A program made the position numbers and the translations under genes. The notes beneath the pieces are model-generated. The model was not told the origin of the DNA, searched no databases, and worked only from the letters and a program-made list of their open reading frames with translations. Below, one piece after another: positions 34,749 to 46,645 of a DNA stretch of 64,000 nucleotides. Source of the DNA: Pseudisothecium myosuroides (Eukaryota > Streptophyta > Bryopsida > Hypnales > Lembophyllaceae); NCBI GenBank assembly GCA_951799445.1, contig OX637289.1:48150264-48214263 (forward strand). Direction: 5' to 3'. Every line of letters begins with the position of its first letter. The stretch's first letter is position 1.

Positions 34749-36666
34749 AATTGTCGTGCAGGACCTCTGCAGGAGCTTGGAGGGCGTGTGGGGAGCATGT
34801 CCGCTGTACTTGGCGATACTGAAGACAACGCGGTTCACCTTGACGGAGATTTTGATGCCGCCACGATAGCATATCTTGGTTGGTTGGGTTCTTCTCTATA
34901 GGCTAGGCAGCCATTAGTAGCAGCTTTGTCTGTCTTTTGATGCGGTGTGGCATTTGTAGTCGGTTGCCAAGCTTGGTTTCTGTGTGTTTCTTTTTTTATT
35001 CGGATTTTAGTGGAGAGAAGGGTGCGATGCAAGAGGCGCTTCCTGTTCCCGTGTAGGCTTGTAGCTGGACTTCTGTGCACATAGGAGCTAAATAGAATTG
35101 GGGCAGTTGCCCCTGCTTTCCTGACTTTTTGGCCCCTGTCGCAATTTTGGAAGACGCAGACAATTCAATATATTTGTGGTGCAATACGCTTTGCCTGTTC
35201 TTGCAATTGTGCCCTAAACTCTTGACTTGCAAGATCGTAAGACTCCGTTTGTTGTGACTGCGTGAATTTGGATTTTGTATGAGTGCTGTGGAAGCCGGTT
35301 TGTCGCTTCCAGTGTAGTCTCCCTCTCACGCCTTGGAGAAGCGGTTAGTCCTTGGCCAAGTGGCACTGTTCCCGCGTTGCTCATGAGCGCCAGGTCACGG
35401 TACCCGCGAAGATTCTTGCAGACACGTGTGCTTCCCGCCAGGTAAACCCTTTCTTTCTCCGGGTGGTCTTCAGGTCTCACCTCCGAAGGACCTACTTCAC
35501 AAATGCACCGTCCGATTTACTCACAAATTAGACTAAAAGTTTTGCAGGTAGGCCTATGTTCTTTCAACCGTTGGGATCATTGTTTCCCTTCATATATATA
35601 TTTTTTTCCATTTTGTCGGATTGCACCCATGTTGTGGGCTTTCCGAACACCCTCAACTTTGACAGCAATGCTCCGAATATGTGTGATGTTTTTCGTTTCG
35701 GTTTTTGTGCTCAAGTATTGTACACCTAAATGTGAGTCTAATTTATTTTCAAAACACTCTATCGAACCCATCCTCTTCCTGCAAGACTCGCCGAAGCATC
35801 CAGAATGCCCCGAAATGCGTGATTTGTCACCCGAGAACCCTGAAACGTTTGCCGATCTGATGTATGGCCTTGATGAAATACCCTAAACCAAAATTAGAGG
35901 GTGATCCTTCTAAACCTTGTGACAAATCTGTACGGTTACATTTTTGCTAGTGTCCACCAGTTATTTACTAAAATTGCCATTTGACTGCATCTTTGCCATA
36001 GTCCAGAATCTCGGGAACATTCAGGGTCATTCTGGGGTTAAATCTTTATAGTGGAGAATTGAGTTGAGAGTCTAGGAAAAAAAAAAATTCAAAAAAATTC
36101 AATTATCATTCTTAAAAAAATTGTTAAGTAGAAGTAGATACAAGATCGAAGGAAAATCTAAAATATTCATATATTTTAGATGGAATCAAAATGCACTAAT
36201 CCCAATGGTGAGATTGTTCTAGCAAGTAAACTAAACCATTACAAAAAAAAAAAATTGAAAAATTACAAAAATTGCATTCCGAAATGAATCCTACAAGTTA
36301 TTTTTTTCAAGAAGATGCTCTAATTGCCCGAAAAACAAGAATGTCCATAACTTTCTCATAACAAATCCAAATGAAATGAATCAAAGCTTTCCATATAGAC
36401 AAAAATATAATCTATGAGAAAAAAAATATTTAAAAAAAAATTCAAAATTTTGCAAATTTTTTTTGCGGCCCTGCGTCCCCACGCATTCCAAGAAATGGCA
36501 TAACTTCTTGCTCGAAGGTCCGATTTCAAATTTTTTTTTCCGCCACGTACCTCTTTCAATTCTTCACGTTTGCAAAAAGTTTCAAAAAATCAGGCAAAGT
36601 AAAACACCGAAAAGGTACATGCCCGAATTCCCATTTGTCCCCGAGGGGACAATGGTCCTTTAGGGG
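34749..36666 (+). other. 3' region of the piggyBac element
   Basis: The 1.9 kb between the transposase stop and the right terminus holds no recognised gene. A 127-codon frame with a real ATG at 35503-35886 has no known domain. The last ~600 bp are AT-rich and share a cccaatggtgagattgttctagc block with nearby MITEs. Just inside the right terminus is a palindrome, ttgtccccgaggggacaa, at about 36635-36652, which could be a subterminal transposase-binding feature. Confidence 0.5.
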
Positions 36667-37469
36667 TTAAGGCCCAACAATTTTCATAACTTTTGACTAC
36701 ATGGTTAAAAAGTTATTGCATGATATGTCATTTTCATTGGTCGGTGGGCAATCCATGCAACTCAAAAAATTCTTTAAAAATCAATTTTAAAAAAAATAAA
36801 AATTTGAAACTGGTTCTTTAGATTTATATGTACATAGAAAGCTTTAAATCATTCCATTTTGATCAATGAGTCAAAAGCTATGAGGAGTCTTAGTTTGAGG
36901 GTCGTTATGGAATCTCTACTCTAAAATAAACTTTGAAGTCCTTTATTTAACTCAATTTTCAATATTTTTGAAAAAAAATAAAAGCATTGGGTGTAGATTG
37001 TTTTTTACAACATTCCAACTGTTGGGATTGGCATTTTTCAATTCCATATCTAAATTCTTGACAATTTAGTATTTTGAATTATTATCTACCTCTTTCTACT
37101 TACTATTTTTTTCCTATATGTTTTACAATTCCAAATGATCTGAAATTTTTCAAGCATGTAGCCAACTTGCCTTGAAGAATGAATCCAAAGAGTATCCATC
37201 ATTTTGGACTTTTTTTCATACAAATGTGACCTTGTGAAGTGCAGCTGCTCGGATTTTTGTAGGGACAAAAAAAAGATTTTTGTCAATTCAATTTGCAATC
37301 CATACGGTGGAAATTCCTAAAAAATTCACTTCTCAAACTAGCGTACTACAAGATCCTACCATTACATTTTTTCAAAAGTGTTTTTCCTCTAAAATTTGGT
37401 ACTTGTATTAGAAATGGCAGTTTTGGAGCGATTTTGGTGAAATCACAATCTCTGACCTTTAGGGGTTAA

Positions 37470-38550
37470 TTGAATATTCTTCAAGACAATCATTTCAAAA
37501 AGCAAACTACATACCAAAGTATAAGCAACTTCAAGGACTAAGAATAACACAACATTTGGCATACTTGGTTAAGTGTTTCAACATCCAAACGTGAATGCAT
37601 ATTGTACCAAGCAGTGGTACCTACCTAAACATAGGAGGCAAAAGGTCTAAAAATATGCTAGTGGTTGGAATTGAAGACAAATGGCATGGTATTGTGACAA
37701 TTTCATCATCATTCTTTGACAGTTAACCATTTCAAGTGATGTTTATTGGAAATGCAAGTTGAAGCCTACCCTGAAAAAATCAATTTGTGCAAATGGTAGA
37801 AGAATTTGTTGGTAGTAGCTGATTAGATGTCCATCTAGAATTGCCATTGTGCAAAACCTTAGGGAATACAACATCCAACAAAATGAAGCTTTAAGGTAAG
37901 AAAGTAAATATTAATAATCTCTAAATCTACCGAAATATGTACAAAAATTATTGCAAAGTATTCAAAAATTTAGAAAAACTGAAAGTTTTGAAAAGTTCCA
38001 ATGCCAAAAGGATCAAACAAAATACTGAAGTTGTAGCACGACAAACCCCAACTGACACCATCAGCCTGCATAGTCAACGCACTTAGCATGGACAATGTCC
38101 TATGGTTTGGAGAGCCAAGTTTAGCATGGATGAGGTCTTTCTATTCCTTGAAGCCTATTTATGTGGCCGGGGCTACACCCAAGCCCGGATTGGGGAGCTT
38201 CATCGAGAATGGCTAGCAATACTCTAAGAGAAAATATCAACAAAACAATTCCTAGCGACATATCCTACGTGAATTAAGGTCAAATTCAAATATAAATTAA
38301 GTATTTTTTGGAATATTTGAATGTTTAGAATGTTACAAGTAAAATGTGCAAAGTGTTGCAGAAATTTTTCATCCATATTGTCTAATTTTTTGAATATTTT
38401 TGAAAACCTACATCATACCTTAAGCCTTGCATGACACCTTTTCCAAAGCAAGAGAACCTAGAAGTTGCGGAACACTGAAAGCTGAAATCCTAACATGAAT
38501 AGTTCCAACTGCCGAAACATTTGAGCACCAAAAAAAAGTATTTTGAAACT
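37470..38550. other. AT-rich spacer
   Basis: No gene was found. About 38040-38230 is less AT-rich and may be an old remnant of some element, but no protein or terminus is recognisable. It ends at a complete MITE. Confidence 0.5.
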
Positions 38551-38964
38551 TAAGGTAGGAGGCTCAAAAATGGAGCATATAAGGGCTGGTCCGCCTTTTT
38601 CATGTATTTCCTTGGACATGAATATTTTTAGCTCATTTTTCAGACAAAGAGAAATTGATGAGGAATCTAACCCAAGCGGTTTTGTATTTTTCTGAGCATT
38701 TTTGAATTACTTATGAATTTTCAAACGAGTTGGGTCATAGGTCCCTATTTGTGACCCTAGGTCTTTCATAAACGATTCACTTGCAAATCTAAATAAAAAT
38801 GGGGAAAGCAAAGAGAATGATTGGCTCTTGCAATTAATGATGGTTTTTTCCTTGATTCAATCAATGACTATACTAGTCAATTTCAGAACCAACTCATGTC
38901 CATTTTATAGCCATTTATAAGGTCCATTCTTAATGCCCGTTCTGTTTTACAACCTCCTACCTTA
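38551..38964. mobile_element. MITE with TAAGGTAGGAGG termini
   Basis: TAAGGTAGGAGG (38551-38562) faces CCTCCTACCTTA (38953-38964), a perfect 12-bp inverted repeat. The interior (aagggctggtccgccttttt, then ttagctcatttttcagacaaag) is shared in order with 53923-54332. The unit is 414 bp and non-coding. Confidence 0.7.
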
Positions 38965-40224
38965 GGTGCCAAATGAAACCTTCACGTACGGTATTGCGCG
39001 TGTGCACATGAGGTAGCAACGACATGCCCAGGAAGAAGCACCAACAGGAAACACTTCATGAAGTGAAAAGAAGGGACTGGTGGGAAGGAGAGCACGGGAA
39101 TCCCTAACCGTTGCTGGGACCAAAGGAGGTGTGCTTACAATTGTCCTCACGGACGTCTGCACTATACACCCACGAAGTCGCTGTAGTTTTAGTGTAAAGA
39201 CGGATAAGCTTTGTAGCATCCGTCCTCCCCAAAAACTTTCTAGGGAAGCAGACGTGTTGGAGAAGTGCTTGGTGAAAAAACTCACAGCGTAAGCCCAAAC
39301 TCACTCGCCTAAACAAGCATCCAGGTCAAGAGAGCTTTCGGATCATAACCTAAAAGTCACCGGTACTGAAGAATTTCGAGATATTCGCATCAGAGGTTAC
39401 TAGAAAGTCAGGAAAGAACTGAAGAATGCACGGAAGAGCGTCCAAAGATCTGCTAGGAAACAGCCCGTTCACCTACTGTCTACCTTCGCTTTCGTCAATC
39501 CAAGGCCTTCACACTTTCAATTCACAGTCAACAAGCTATGAATTTTGAAAGGATTGATTATAGGTGTACACTGTTCACGAGAATCTGTAGAGATCGGTAT
39601 TGAAACAATTAGCGGTGGTAACTTAACACAAAAACATGCATTTGCAATGGGAACCACAGGTTATGAAGAAGTTACTTATACCACAGCAAAGTTACATCAA
39701 TGGATATATCCACAAATTTTTCACTCAATTTTAAGAGCATCCCCACACTACTAGTGTGCACTCGGTGTTCATTGTCTTATCACAACTCAATACACTTCAC
39801 AATGTCCACCTGTCTACTACGGCGCACCCAAATAGACAGGTAGAGTTCCGAACCAGTTCTCCATTATCACATTCAAGCCCTAGAAGTTGATGTTTCCAGT
39901 TTCGTAAACGATTGCTGCTTCCGCAAACTAGTGCGAAAGAAAGAAATCTAGACTAAGTTGGTTCTTCTCCGCTTCGTTGATGTAGAGGCTGTCAACTGCT
40001 TCTCTCGCAAAGCAGAGAACATATCGTACACCTGCGACGCGACAGAGAAAGGAGCGTCAAGTCATGCAGACAAATAGTTGTTCTACTTTTCGTCTCACCC
40101 TAAACCCTAAGCCCAAAAATACTGTTCACCACCGTGCAGTATGCAGACCAATTATTTGTCAAGTATCCTAGAATCAGAGAGGCAAGGTGAGATACATAGC
40201 AAACCCTGCAGCCAAATTAACATG
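38965..40224 (-). other. Downstream region of the MUTYH gene
   Basis: Balanced base composition starts sharply at the MITE edge and continues into the MUTYH exons, so this is probably the 3' UTR or an untranslated exon of that gene. Frames on both strands are short; the longest minus-strand one (38962-39285) does not begin with ATG. No domain was recognised. Confidence 0.4.
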
Positions 40225-43200
40225 TCATAGTCCGCATAAAATCTCTGCAGTAAATCGCCGACTATGAGAAGAATCAGGACAAACCTTCTTCACGCCAGAT
40301 GTCAATCCTAGACTATTCATGCTGCCTAAATCGACCCATTTAGTTACAACAGAACTTCGCATTCTGGGAGTGCTCCTGCCCTCCACTTCTTCTGCAAATA
40401 CACAAGCGACGAACGAATTAAATACAGCATACTGGGTACAGCAACGACTTCTGTCGAGAATCGATCTACACAAGCCAAATAGTGAAAAGAGTATCAACCA
40501 ATACAGCTACAGAACTTACCTATACTTAATAGCACCCATTGAATAAACATATGAAGGCGAATATGTGAGAAAACGTGTACGTAAGTCCCAAATTCTTCCC
40601 GCTTCATTACAGAGTAACGTCCACCGCCAAGTTCAACTCCTAGGTTATCATGCAGGTACCTATCCATTGCTGTCGATCTAGACTTCTCTGAGCTATCAGG
40701 ATTATCCAAAGGTGCAGATGGGAACTCCCACAAACCAGCTAGTAAGCCCTTCAGTGGCCTTCGAACTAGAAGCAAAGATGAATCTGTCATTTTCGGTCGA
40801 GGCTCGCGCTCTACAATGCACACTGCAACATATTCATCTCGAGGTGCAGACTTCGGTACTTTCGTTGGAAAACATGTCACCGACGTTACCTTCTTCTCAA
40901 TACGATGAACTAATTTTAATGCTGTACATTGACTCGAAACAGGACACGAAGTACAGGAAGGGCTTTTGGGTGTGCAGATTGTGGCGCCTAGCTCCATCAA
41001 AGCTTGATTGAGGTCTCCTGGTCGCCCTTCATCAACTAATTGTGAAGCTAAAGCCCTGCCGTGGCAATTACAGAGAGAACCGATTTTAAGAAAAATATAC
41101 GATGTCAATTAATAAACAAAAAGAAATTAAACAATGAATGTTGCCACAGAAGTTCCAAGTTGCAAGTTTAACATGCAGATCGAGCATGCGAAGGATGCTA
41201 TGCATGCGAAGTGAAATGCATTCGAGAAACCATGTCACTGTGATGTGCAGTAATCGGCTAACCAGAAAAGCTTCACGGTGGTGGACGCTTTTGGGTTCAT
41301 TGAGATGGCTCGTACTCTGCAAAGAACTCGGATAACGTTGCCGTCAACCACTGGTACTGCCTGCATCATCAAATCACAGGTTGAAGAGCACGTGTGAAAG
41401 CTGAGTTCGGAATGTAAGGCGTCAGTAAAATCTAGCAATTTAACATGCATGTCTAAATGATAGCATGTTAGACTTGGAACTCTTATTTTAACCAAATTAT
41501 TAAACAGTTCCCAGTCCAGGGGCCACACGAAGGCATTGACCTTCTAACCTGTTTGAAAGCTATGGAGGCAATTGCTCCAGCTGTGTAGCTTCCAATACCA
41601 GGAACTTTCTGCAGTTCTTCCACAGTTCCAGGAAACATTCCTCCTAAATCTTGCACAATGTATTTTGCACCCTGTTCATCAGAAGCACAGCCAAGTAATA
41701 TATGATTATCAAATGATCATTCACCATTATAACGTTATTACATAGAAAACCAGAGTGATCATATGACTACTGAATTGAAGATTTCAGGAAACATTAGATT
41801 CAAATGAGAATACCTCAAGAAGAAATCGTGCACGTCGGTAATAACCCAAGCCTGCCCACATTGTATTGACATCCTGCAATTTCACCAACATGCAAACAAA
41901 GCTGTTACTTGCTGATGCTCATCTTAGAAGACATCCTCACATGAAATACAGCGTCGAAGCAACTTGTATTCGCCTATTCTTGAATTAGGCACGGAATAAG
42001 ATATGCTGAAGAATGTGGTCAGCGACAAGCAGAACAACAAAGGTAGGCACCTTCAAAGTGAATCACTTGTCCGCAGCACAAGAACTGGATTAAGAACTAA
42101 AACACACCTCTTGTGAGGCTTGAGCAAGAGCATGCACAGTCGGCCACGTGATCATCCAGCGCTGATAGTAACTGATGACAGTTGCTACTCTTGTTTGCTG
42201 AAGCATCATCTCTGAAACCCACACTGCGTAGGCCCTCTCCCCTTCCCTCTCAGTCTGCAACACCAAGGTAGATTCTGACAGGACTAAATTACAGAAGACA
42301 GAACGCATTCAAATCGCTTCAAACAAACATACTAAAGAAATCATAGAAAATAACCACAACTTCTAGCATCACACCAATCGTATCTTACAAGTCAAAAATC
42401 TGAATTACAAGCTAAATCTTAAAATCTGCAGGCACTTTCCGATTACAACGAGGTCCCTCAGACTAAATTTGCAGGGAAAACTATCATGTTCACTAGAAAT
42501 TATACCTACTATCTCTATGCCCTCAATATTCGTTCAATCATACCATAATAACGTCTAAGGTGCGGCAGTCTCTCCGAAGGTCGAAAAAAACTGGGGGTCT
42601 CTCAAAATAAGGTCTCTCACAAAAACATCGCGAAGAATATCAAGGAAATGTTGTTCGTTGTACCGAAGCATGTACAGAATCTCCTCTCGAGACTCCAAGG
42701 TGCGACGCTTCCGTCTTCACTTCAATAGACGGTTCTTTCCGTTGTTCATCAGGATCATCAGCACTGGAAGGACTTTTCAAACAAGAATGGATATTTATGC
42801 GCCACGGCAACTCACGATGATTTTTGTCGTACCAACAAAGCAGATTCTTCCGAATCGCCATGACCTCACTTGAGGAAAAACCGGGGTCACCCTGAAAGTC
42901 CCCCGATGAACACAAATCTTCCATATCCGTTGCCATTGTTTCTACTGGATCAACTTGAGATACCCTTTTCTCTTTTCTCGCCAGAGATCGGGCTTTCCGC
43001 TGCAATGCTCCATCTGGCTTCTCATTCGCATTAGATTTGCACATCCTCAAACTGATTTCTTCTTGAAAACTTTCAGACTTACATGTTGGTGTGTCAGCAG
43101 TAATGGACCTAGAGGAGGACGTTGTTTTAGAACTTAAAGTCTGAGCTTCGATCGACAACCAGGCGGACCGGGTTGTAGGTGCCATCGATGGAACAGTAAT

Positions 43201-43227
43201 TAAAAGAGTTCGACCAAAGAAAACCAT
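40225..43227 (-). CDS. MUTYH: Adenine DNA glycosylase (MutY homologue)
   Basis: The predicted 560-aa protein has seven exons: 42676-43227, 42108-42254, 41814-41873, 41549-41671, 41263-41360, 40520-41055 and 40225-40391; all phases agree. It removes adenine mispaired with 8-oxoguanine in base-excision repair. The helix-hairpin-helix GPD core starts at [15 protein letters not shown] and continues with [10 protein letters not shown] (catalytic Glu199), [22 protein letters not shown] and [12 protein letters not shown] (catalytic Asp300). The 4Fe-4S loop is Cys354-X6-Cys-X2-Cys-X5-Cys370. A C-terminal NUDIX-like 8-oxoG recognition domain follows ([19 protein letters not shown]). The ~140-residue N-terminal extension is Ser/Thr/Lys-rich, with an initial hydrophobic stretch that could be an organelle-targeting peptide. 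The last exon ends after LGLTSGVKK plus 19 residues; an alternative donor after KK could lead to a further exon. The start is the first in-frame ATG, with good context. Confidence 0.85.
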
Positions 43228-45500
43228 CGGCGTGCATTCAGGAACCTTCCAACTAGTTGGGAACTCACCAGCAAGCACAATGCAAGCTGCAGGTTCGGTA
43301 TTCAAGCACTAGCAACAGGGACTGCCAAGTTATACTCTCTCTATCCTAGACAAAGTAGCAGATTCACAGCTAAAACAGTGAAATGCATAATCAATCGCAA
43401 CATCTGCTGTAGACATCAGATGTAACCACCTATGCAATTCCTCTCCCCAGTCAACCAGCCCTACTATCTAGGTACAAGACGCGAAAAGACTGAAACAGAC
43501 TACGACGCACAGCTCTGAAACTACCAGCATCGCTTTTAACCTACTCTTCAGAGCACGCTGACTCGTTACCCTAAGAAACAATTTCAAGGAGTTGTGCTGG
43601 AGTTCAACACTGAAGAAGTAGATGGGCAAGTTCAGCGTCAGAAACGGTCACGTCTCTGCATCGATGTAGAGCATTAGCAAGCATCGCCGCCAATTGATGT
43701 TTACACTGCGCCCCACATCAAAAACCCGAGAGCTCAATGGATGTCTGTACATCAGAAATGGTCAACCACGACCGATTCTTCAGAAGCGCAGTCACCAGGT
43801 CTGCTTTGCAAAGTGACGGTAGATAATTTCATGAAAATGAGATTCTCGAAATACCATGGCGATTGATCCCTCAGACAATCCGCTTCATTTTCATGCAGAC
43901 TTACACAGTCGTGCTCCTGAAACTGAGGAATTTAACTGAAGAAACTCCAGAAACTGCTACTACATATTACGAAGCGCTTCAGCAACCTTCGCCGTTCATC
44001 TCACCCTCACTACAGCAGGCCGTAAACATGTAATGCTCTAGCAGTCTGATAGATAATAGCATGAGCGTCTAAGCGGAGACGTGACTTACGCACAGTTGAT
44101 CGCTTCTGGAAACCACGTCGAAAAAGAAAGATTGGCAGGAACAGAAATGCTGTGGGAAACACAGGTAGCTGTTGGGGCCGGTCTTGGATTCTCCGATCAC
44201 CTATCAATATCAGTGGCGTCTCTTCCAATTGGTCACGGATGAAAACCCTTGATAGTAATGACAGACAGCGTTCAATCACAGGTAAAACTCTCAAGGGTTC
44301 TCGTTCTGGAAATCCGTTGATTTCTCATAGCAAATTGTCTCTTTCTAAGATTTAACGGGGATGCAAATTGCAACCACGTGTAAATGTAAATATTCAACAG
44401 CATTCCGCTAACATGCTCGTTTCGGGGAGTGTGCTTCACATGAAGAGCCTCACTCCAGCAAGGCAAGGCAAGAGGTGCCTGGAGCTCAAACCTGGAATAC
44501 AGAGCGTTTGCTGGGTTGAGAGACAACACGATGTACACCTCCTTGATCCAGAATGCGAAGTGCCCGCTCCAAATTCTTGTCCAAAATGAAGTGCAGCCTG
44601 CCATGGGGTCCCAAGAGGCCATAAGAAGTCAGTCCTACATACACACATCCATCCCTCCATCCATCCATCCATCCACTCGTATCCCACAATCCAATAAGAA
44701 ACGTTTCAGTTTCCCAATTCAGATTAAGCCACTGCACAGGAAACCCCGGCACACGGCTTCGTGAGCGATGATGATAACTAACTTACTGGTCCGAAGGACG
44801 AGCTGGGAAAAGCGAGGAGCAGCTTAACTTACATGGAGAGCTGCTCGTCAGTGACTGCTCGTCCAGTCGAGGTGGAGGTGGGTTTGCCAGGGAGAGGAAC
44901 AACCACGATAACTTAGATAGGGTCAGGATACATACATACATACATACATACATACATACGAATGAAGAGAATGATTGCTTGAGCTAACGGACCCGAACGG
45001 ACTAACTTAGCTCTCTAATCAGACAGTTCAGTTACAGCAACTTCGTTGCCGGCAATCAATCGAGCGTGACCGGGGTGAGCGAAAGGGAAGGGAAGCCGAA
45101 TGGCGGGAACGAGGGGGCACGAACCGGAGCGCGCGGAGGCAATGGCGACAAGGATTGTCTTCACGGCAGCGTCGGCCATGATCACTCGCTCCTCGAGCCC
45201 AGCTACGCCCCGCCCCCTCCCAAGCAGGAGCAGGAGCAGGAGCTGAGCTGCCGCAGTGACATGAGTGTGCACGGAGGATGCAGGACGGACGGAGGTGGAG
45301 GGCAACGCAGTCTCCTTCTCCTTCTCCTTCCCGCCACTGCAGACGACACTTTGAAATGGACACACACAAAGGCAGAAAACAGCAGGCAGGCACCTGCAAG
45401 GCCGCAACCCTCGGCAGTAATAAGAAAGTCAGTTACTGTAAGTCCCAAGGGGGATTCAGGGTTCCGCCTCACCCACCCTGAGGTCCTCCCTGAAAGGGAA
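43228..45500 (-). promoter_or_regulatory. Probable 5' leader/promoter region of the MUTYH gene
   Basis: About 2.2 kb of gene-like base composition lies upstream of the MUTYH start codon, GC-richest at 45000-45450. It may contain untranslated first exons. Frames on both strands overlap one another and have no recognisable domains. A minus-strand ATG at 45179 opens a 54-codon frame (to 45015) starting MADAAVKTILVAIA, which could be an unconnected small peptide or a first exon. Simple repeats lie at 44645-44675 (CATC) and 44931-44959 (CATA). Confidence 0.35.
44931..44959. repeat. (CATA)n microsatellite
   Basis: About seven perfect CATA units in tandem. A CATC-type repeat lies ~270 bp away at 44645-44675. 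Confidence 0.85.
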
Positions 45501-46414
45501 AGGGCTATATCTACAGTCTACACCCAGCGACCATTTTCTGGTCGCTACGCCTCTTTTTTGAGTTGCCCGTTTTTAAATTTTGAGTTTTCTTTAAAAAAAA
45601 AATTATTTCTAGAAAATATATTGGGTTCTGAATGTAGTGGCGGTAGTTTCATCAAATTCCAAAAGTTCAGGGCTCTTTTGGGGGGCAAAATTTTGCCAAA
45701 TTCCAACTCCCTCTAATAGATTTCCGCCACTGTGCTTGGCTCCCTCCAAATATTCACCAACAAACGGAGGGCACAGAGGGACTCCACTGTTCATCTACAG
45801 TGCGAAAAAAAAAGCCCTAGTGGAGTTTACTGCTCATTTTGGGGGATTCGGTTAGGGCATAGACTTAAAAGTCAGCCAACCAATGGGATTCTTGCCCACC
45901 TCAAAAAGGTTAGATACAACTCTAGTTTAAAAATTAAAAAAGTCAGATCCACCTCGAAAAGGCCAAATCCAAAGAGTTCAACAAGAAGACAAGTGTCTCA
46001 TTCTTTTTTTTCCTACAAACACTACTCTCATTTTAGTCACCACCGTGCATTGCAAGCTCCACCATGAATTGAAAAATGCTTGGAATGTTGTAAAATTTTA
46101 CAAGTATTTTTTCAACTTTTTTATCTTTCACTGAGCATAAAAAAGGCATCATTTCAAAATATTCTCACAAAGATATGCTCCTTCAACGTGTGTTGCCTTG
46201 TATTTCCATTGACCCAAATAAGACTTTAAATTTAAATTTCTCCAAAACCACGTGGTCAAATAATCTGAATTTTTTTGAGGTGCTCTCTATCAATGTGAAC
46301 TTCAAGTTCTTACAATTACATTCTGTTTAATCTCAAGAAAAAATGAGCAAAAGAATTCCTTATGTTCTGGCATTTTTGGCCCATTTTGACCTATTGATCA
46401 TTATGGTTTAAAAT

Positions 46415-46645
46415 TAGGTTATTTGTTTTGTTTGTTTATTACAATGAGATCTTTTAGACTGTGCATCCCTTGGATGCACTCTTGATACCATCAAAAAGTC
46501 CTTAGCGAGGAGGGGTGCATGATTTTTGTATAAAAGGTGCTCCAACTTATAAAAGAAAAGATATTGAATTTTAAAGTTTTTATTAATTAGAAAATTATTT
46601 TCATTCTTATTTTGGTTGTGGCTATAGTACAAGGCACACTGAATC
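46415..46645 (-). repeat. Dispersed repeat, family C, inverted copy
   Basis: On the minus strand this carries the family blocks in order: tcagtgtgccttgtactatag, aattttctaat, caaaaatcatgcacccctcctcgc, gatctcattgtaataaacaaac, then a terminal acaaataacct variant. It is another diverged copy of the repeat at 12448 and 16974. Confidence 0.55.

Larger units (their letters stand above)
30167..36666 (+). mobile_element. Autonomous-type piggyBac element (6500 bp)
   Basis: The termini are CCCCTAAAGGACCA (30167-30180) and TGGTCCTTTAGGGG (36653-36666), perfect 14-bp inverted repeats flanked on both sides by TTAA (30163-30166 and 36667-36670). TTAA target specificity and CCC-starting ends are diagnostic of the piggyBac superfamily. 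It encodes one long transposase frame, plus an overlapping upstream frame. The intact ends, intact catalytic core and clean TTAA duplication indicate a comparatively recent insertion. Its left ~250 bp share sequence with the surrounding MITEs, which look like its deletion derivatives or those of a close relative. Confidence 0.85.
30042..37465 (-). mobile_element. Host piggyBac MITE (~920 bp) split by the autonomous element
   Basis: The outer ends are CCCCTAAAGGACC at 30042 after TTAA (30038-30041), and GACCTTTAGGGG ending at 37465 before TTAA (37466-37469). Joining 30042-30166 to 36671-37465 gives a ~920-bp unit. On the minus strand it follows the intact MITE at 21734-22654 (921 bp) block by block. 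Left-flank blocks acaacatagc, tttttattttttt and ctttgaaa, and right-flank block ggcccaacaa, fall where the inverted copy predicts. The autonomous piggyBac therefore inserted into a TTAA within this older MITE. Confidence 0.75.

Noticed and set aside
35503..35886. 127-codon frame in the 3' part of the piggyBac element as a second element gene
   Set aside because: It has a real ATG but arbitrary-looking composition and no known domain; kept only as a note.
39080..39292. Overlapping frames on both strands downstream of MUTYH as a small gene
   Set aside because: Start codons are non-ATG or missing and neither frame shows a domain or splice continuity; better read as MUTYH 3' sequence.
44645..44675. 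CATC repeat as a CRISPR-like or regulatory array
   Set aside because: A simple microsatellite without spacers; no CRISPR array is expected or seen in this eukaryotic DNA.
45066..45716. Plus-strand 216-codon frame upstream of MUTYH
   Set aside because: It does not start with ATG, its composition shifts midway from GC-rich to AT-rich, and it contains no domain; probably fortuitous in a GC-rich promoter.
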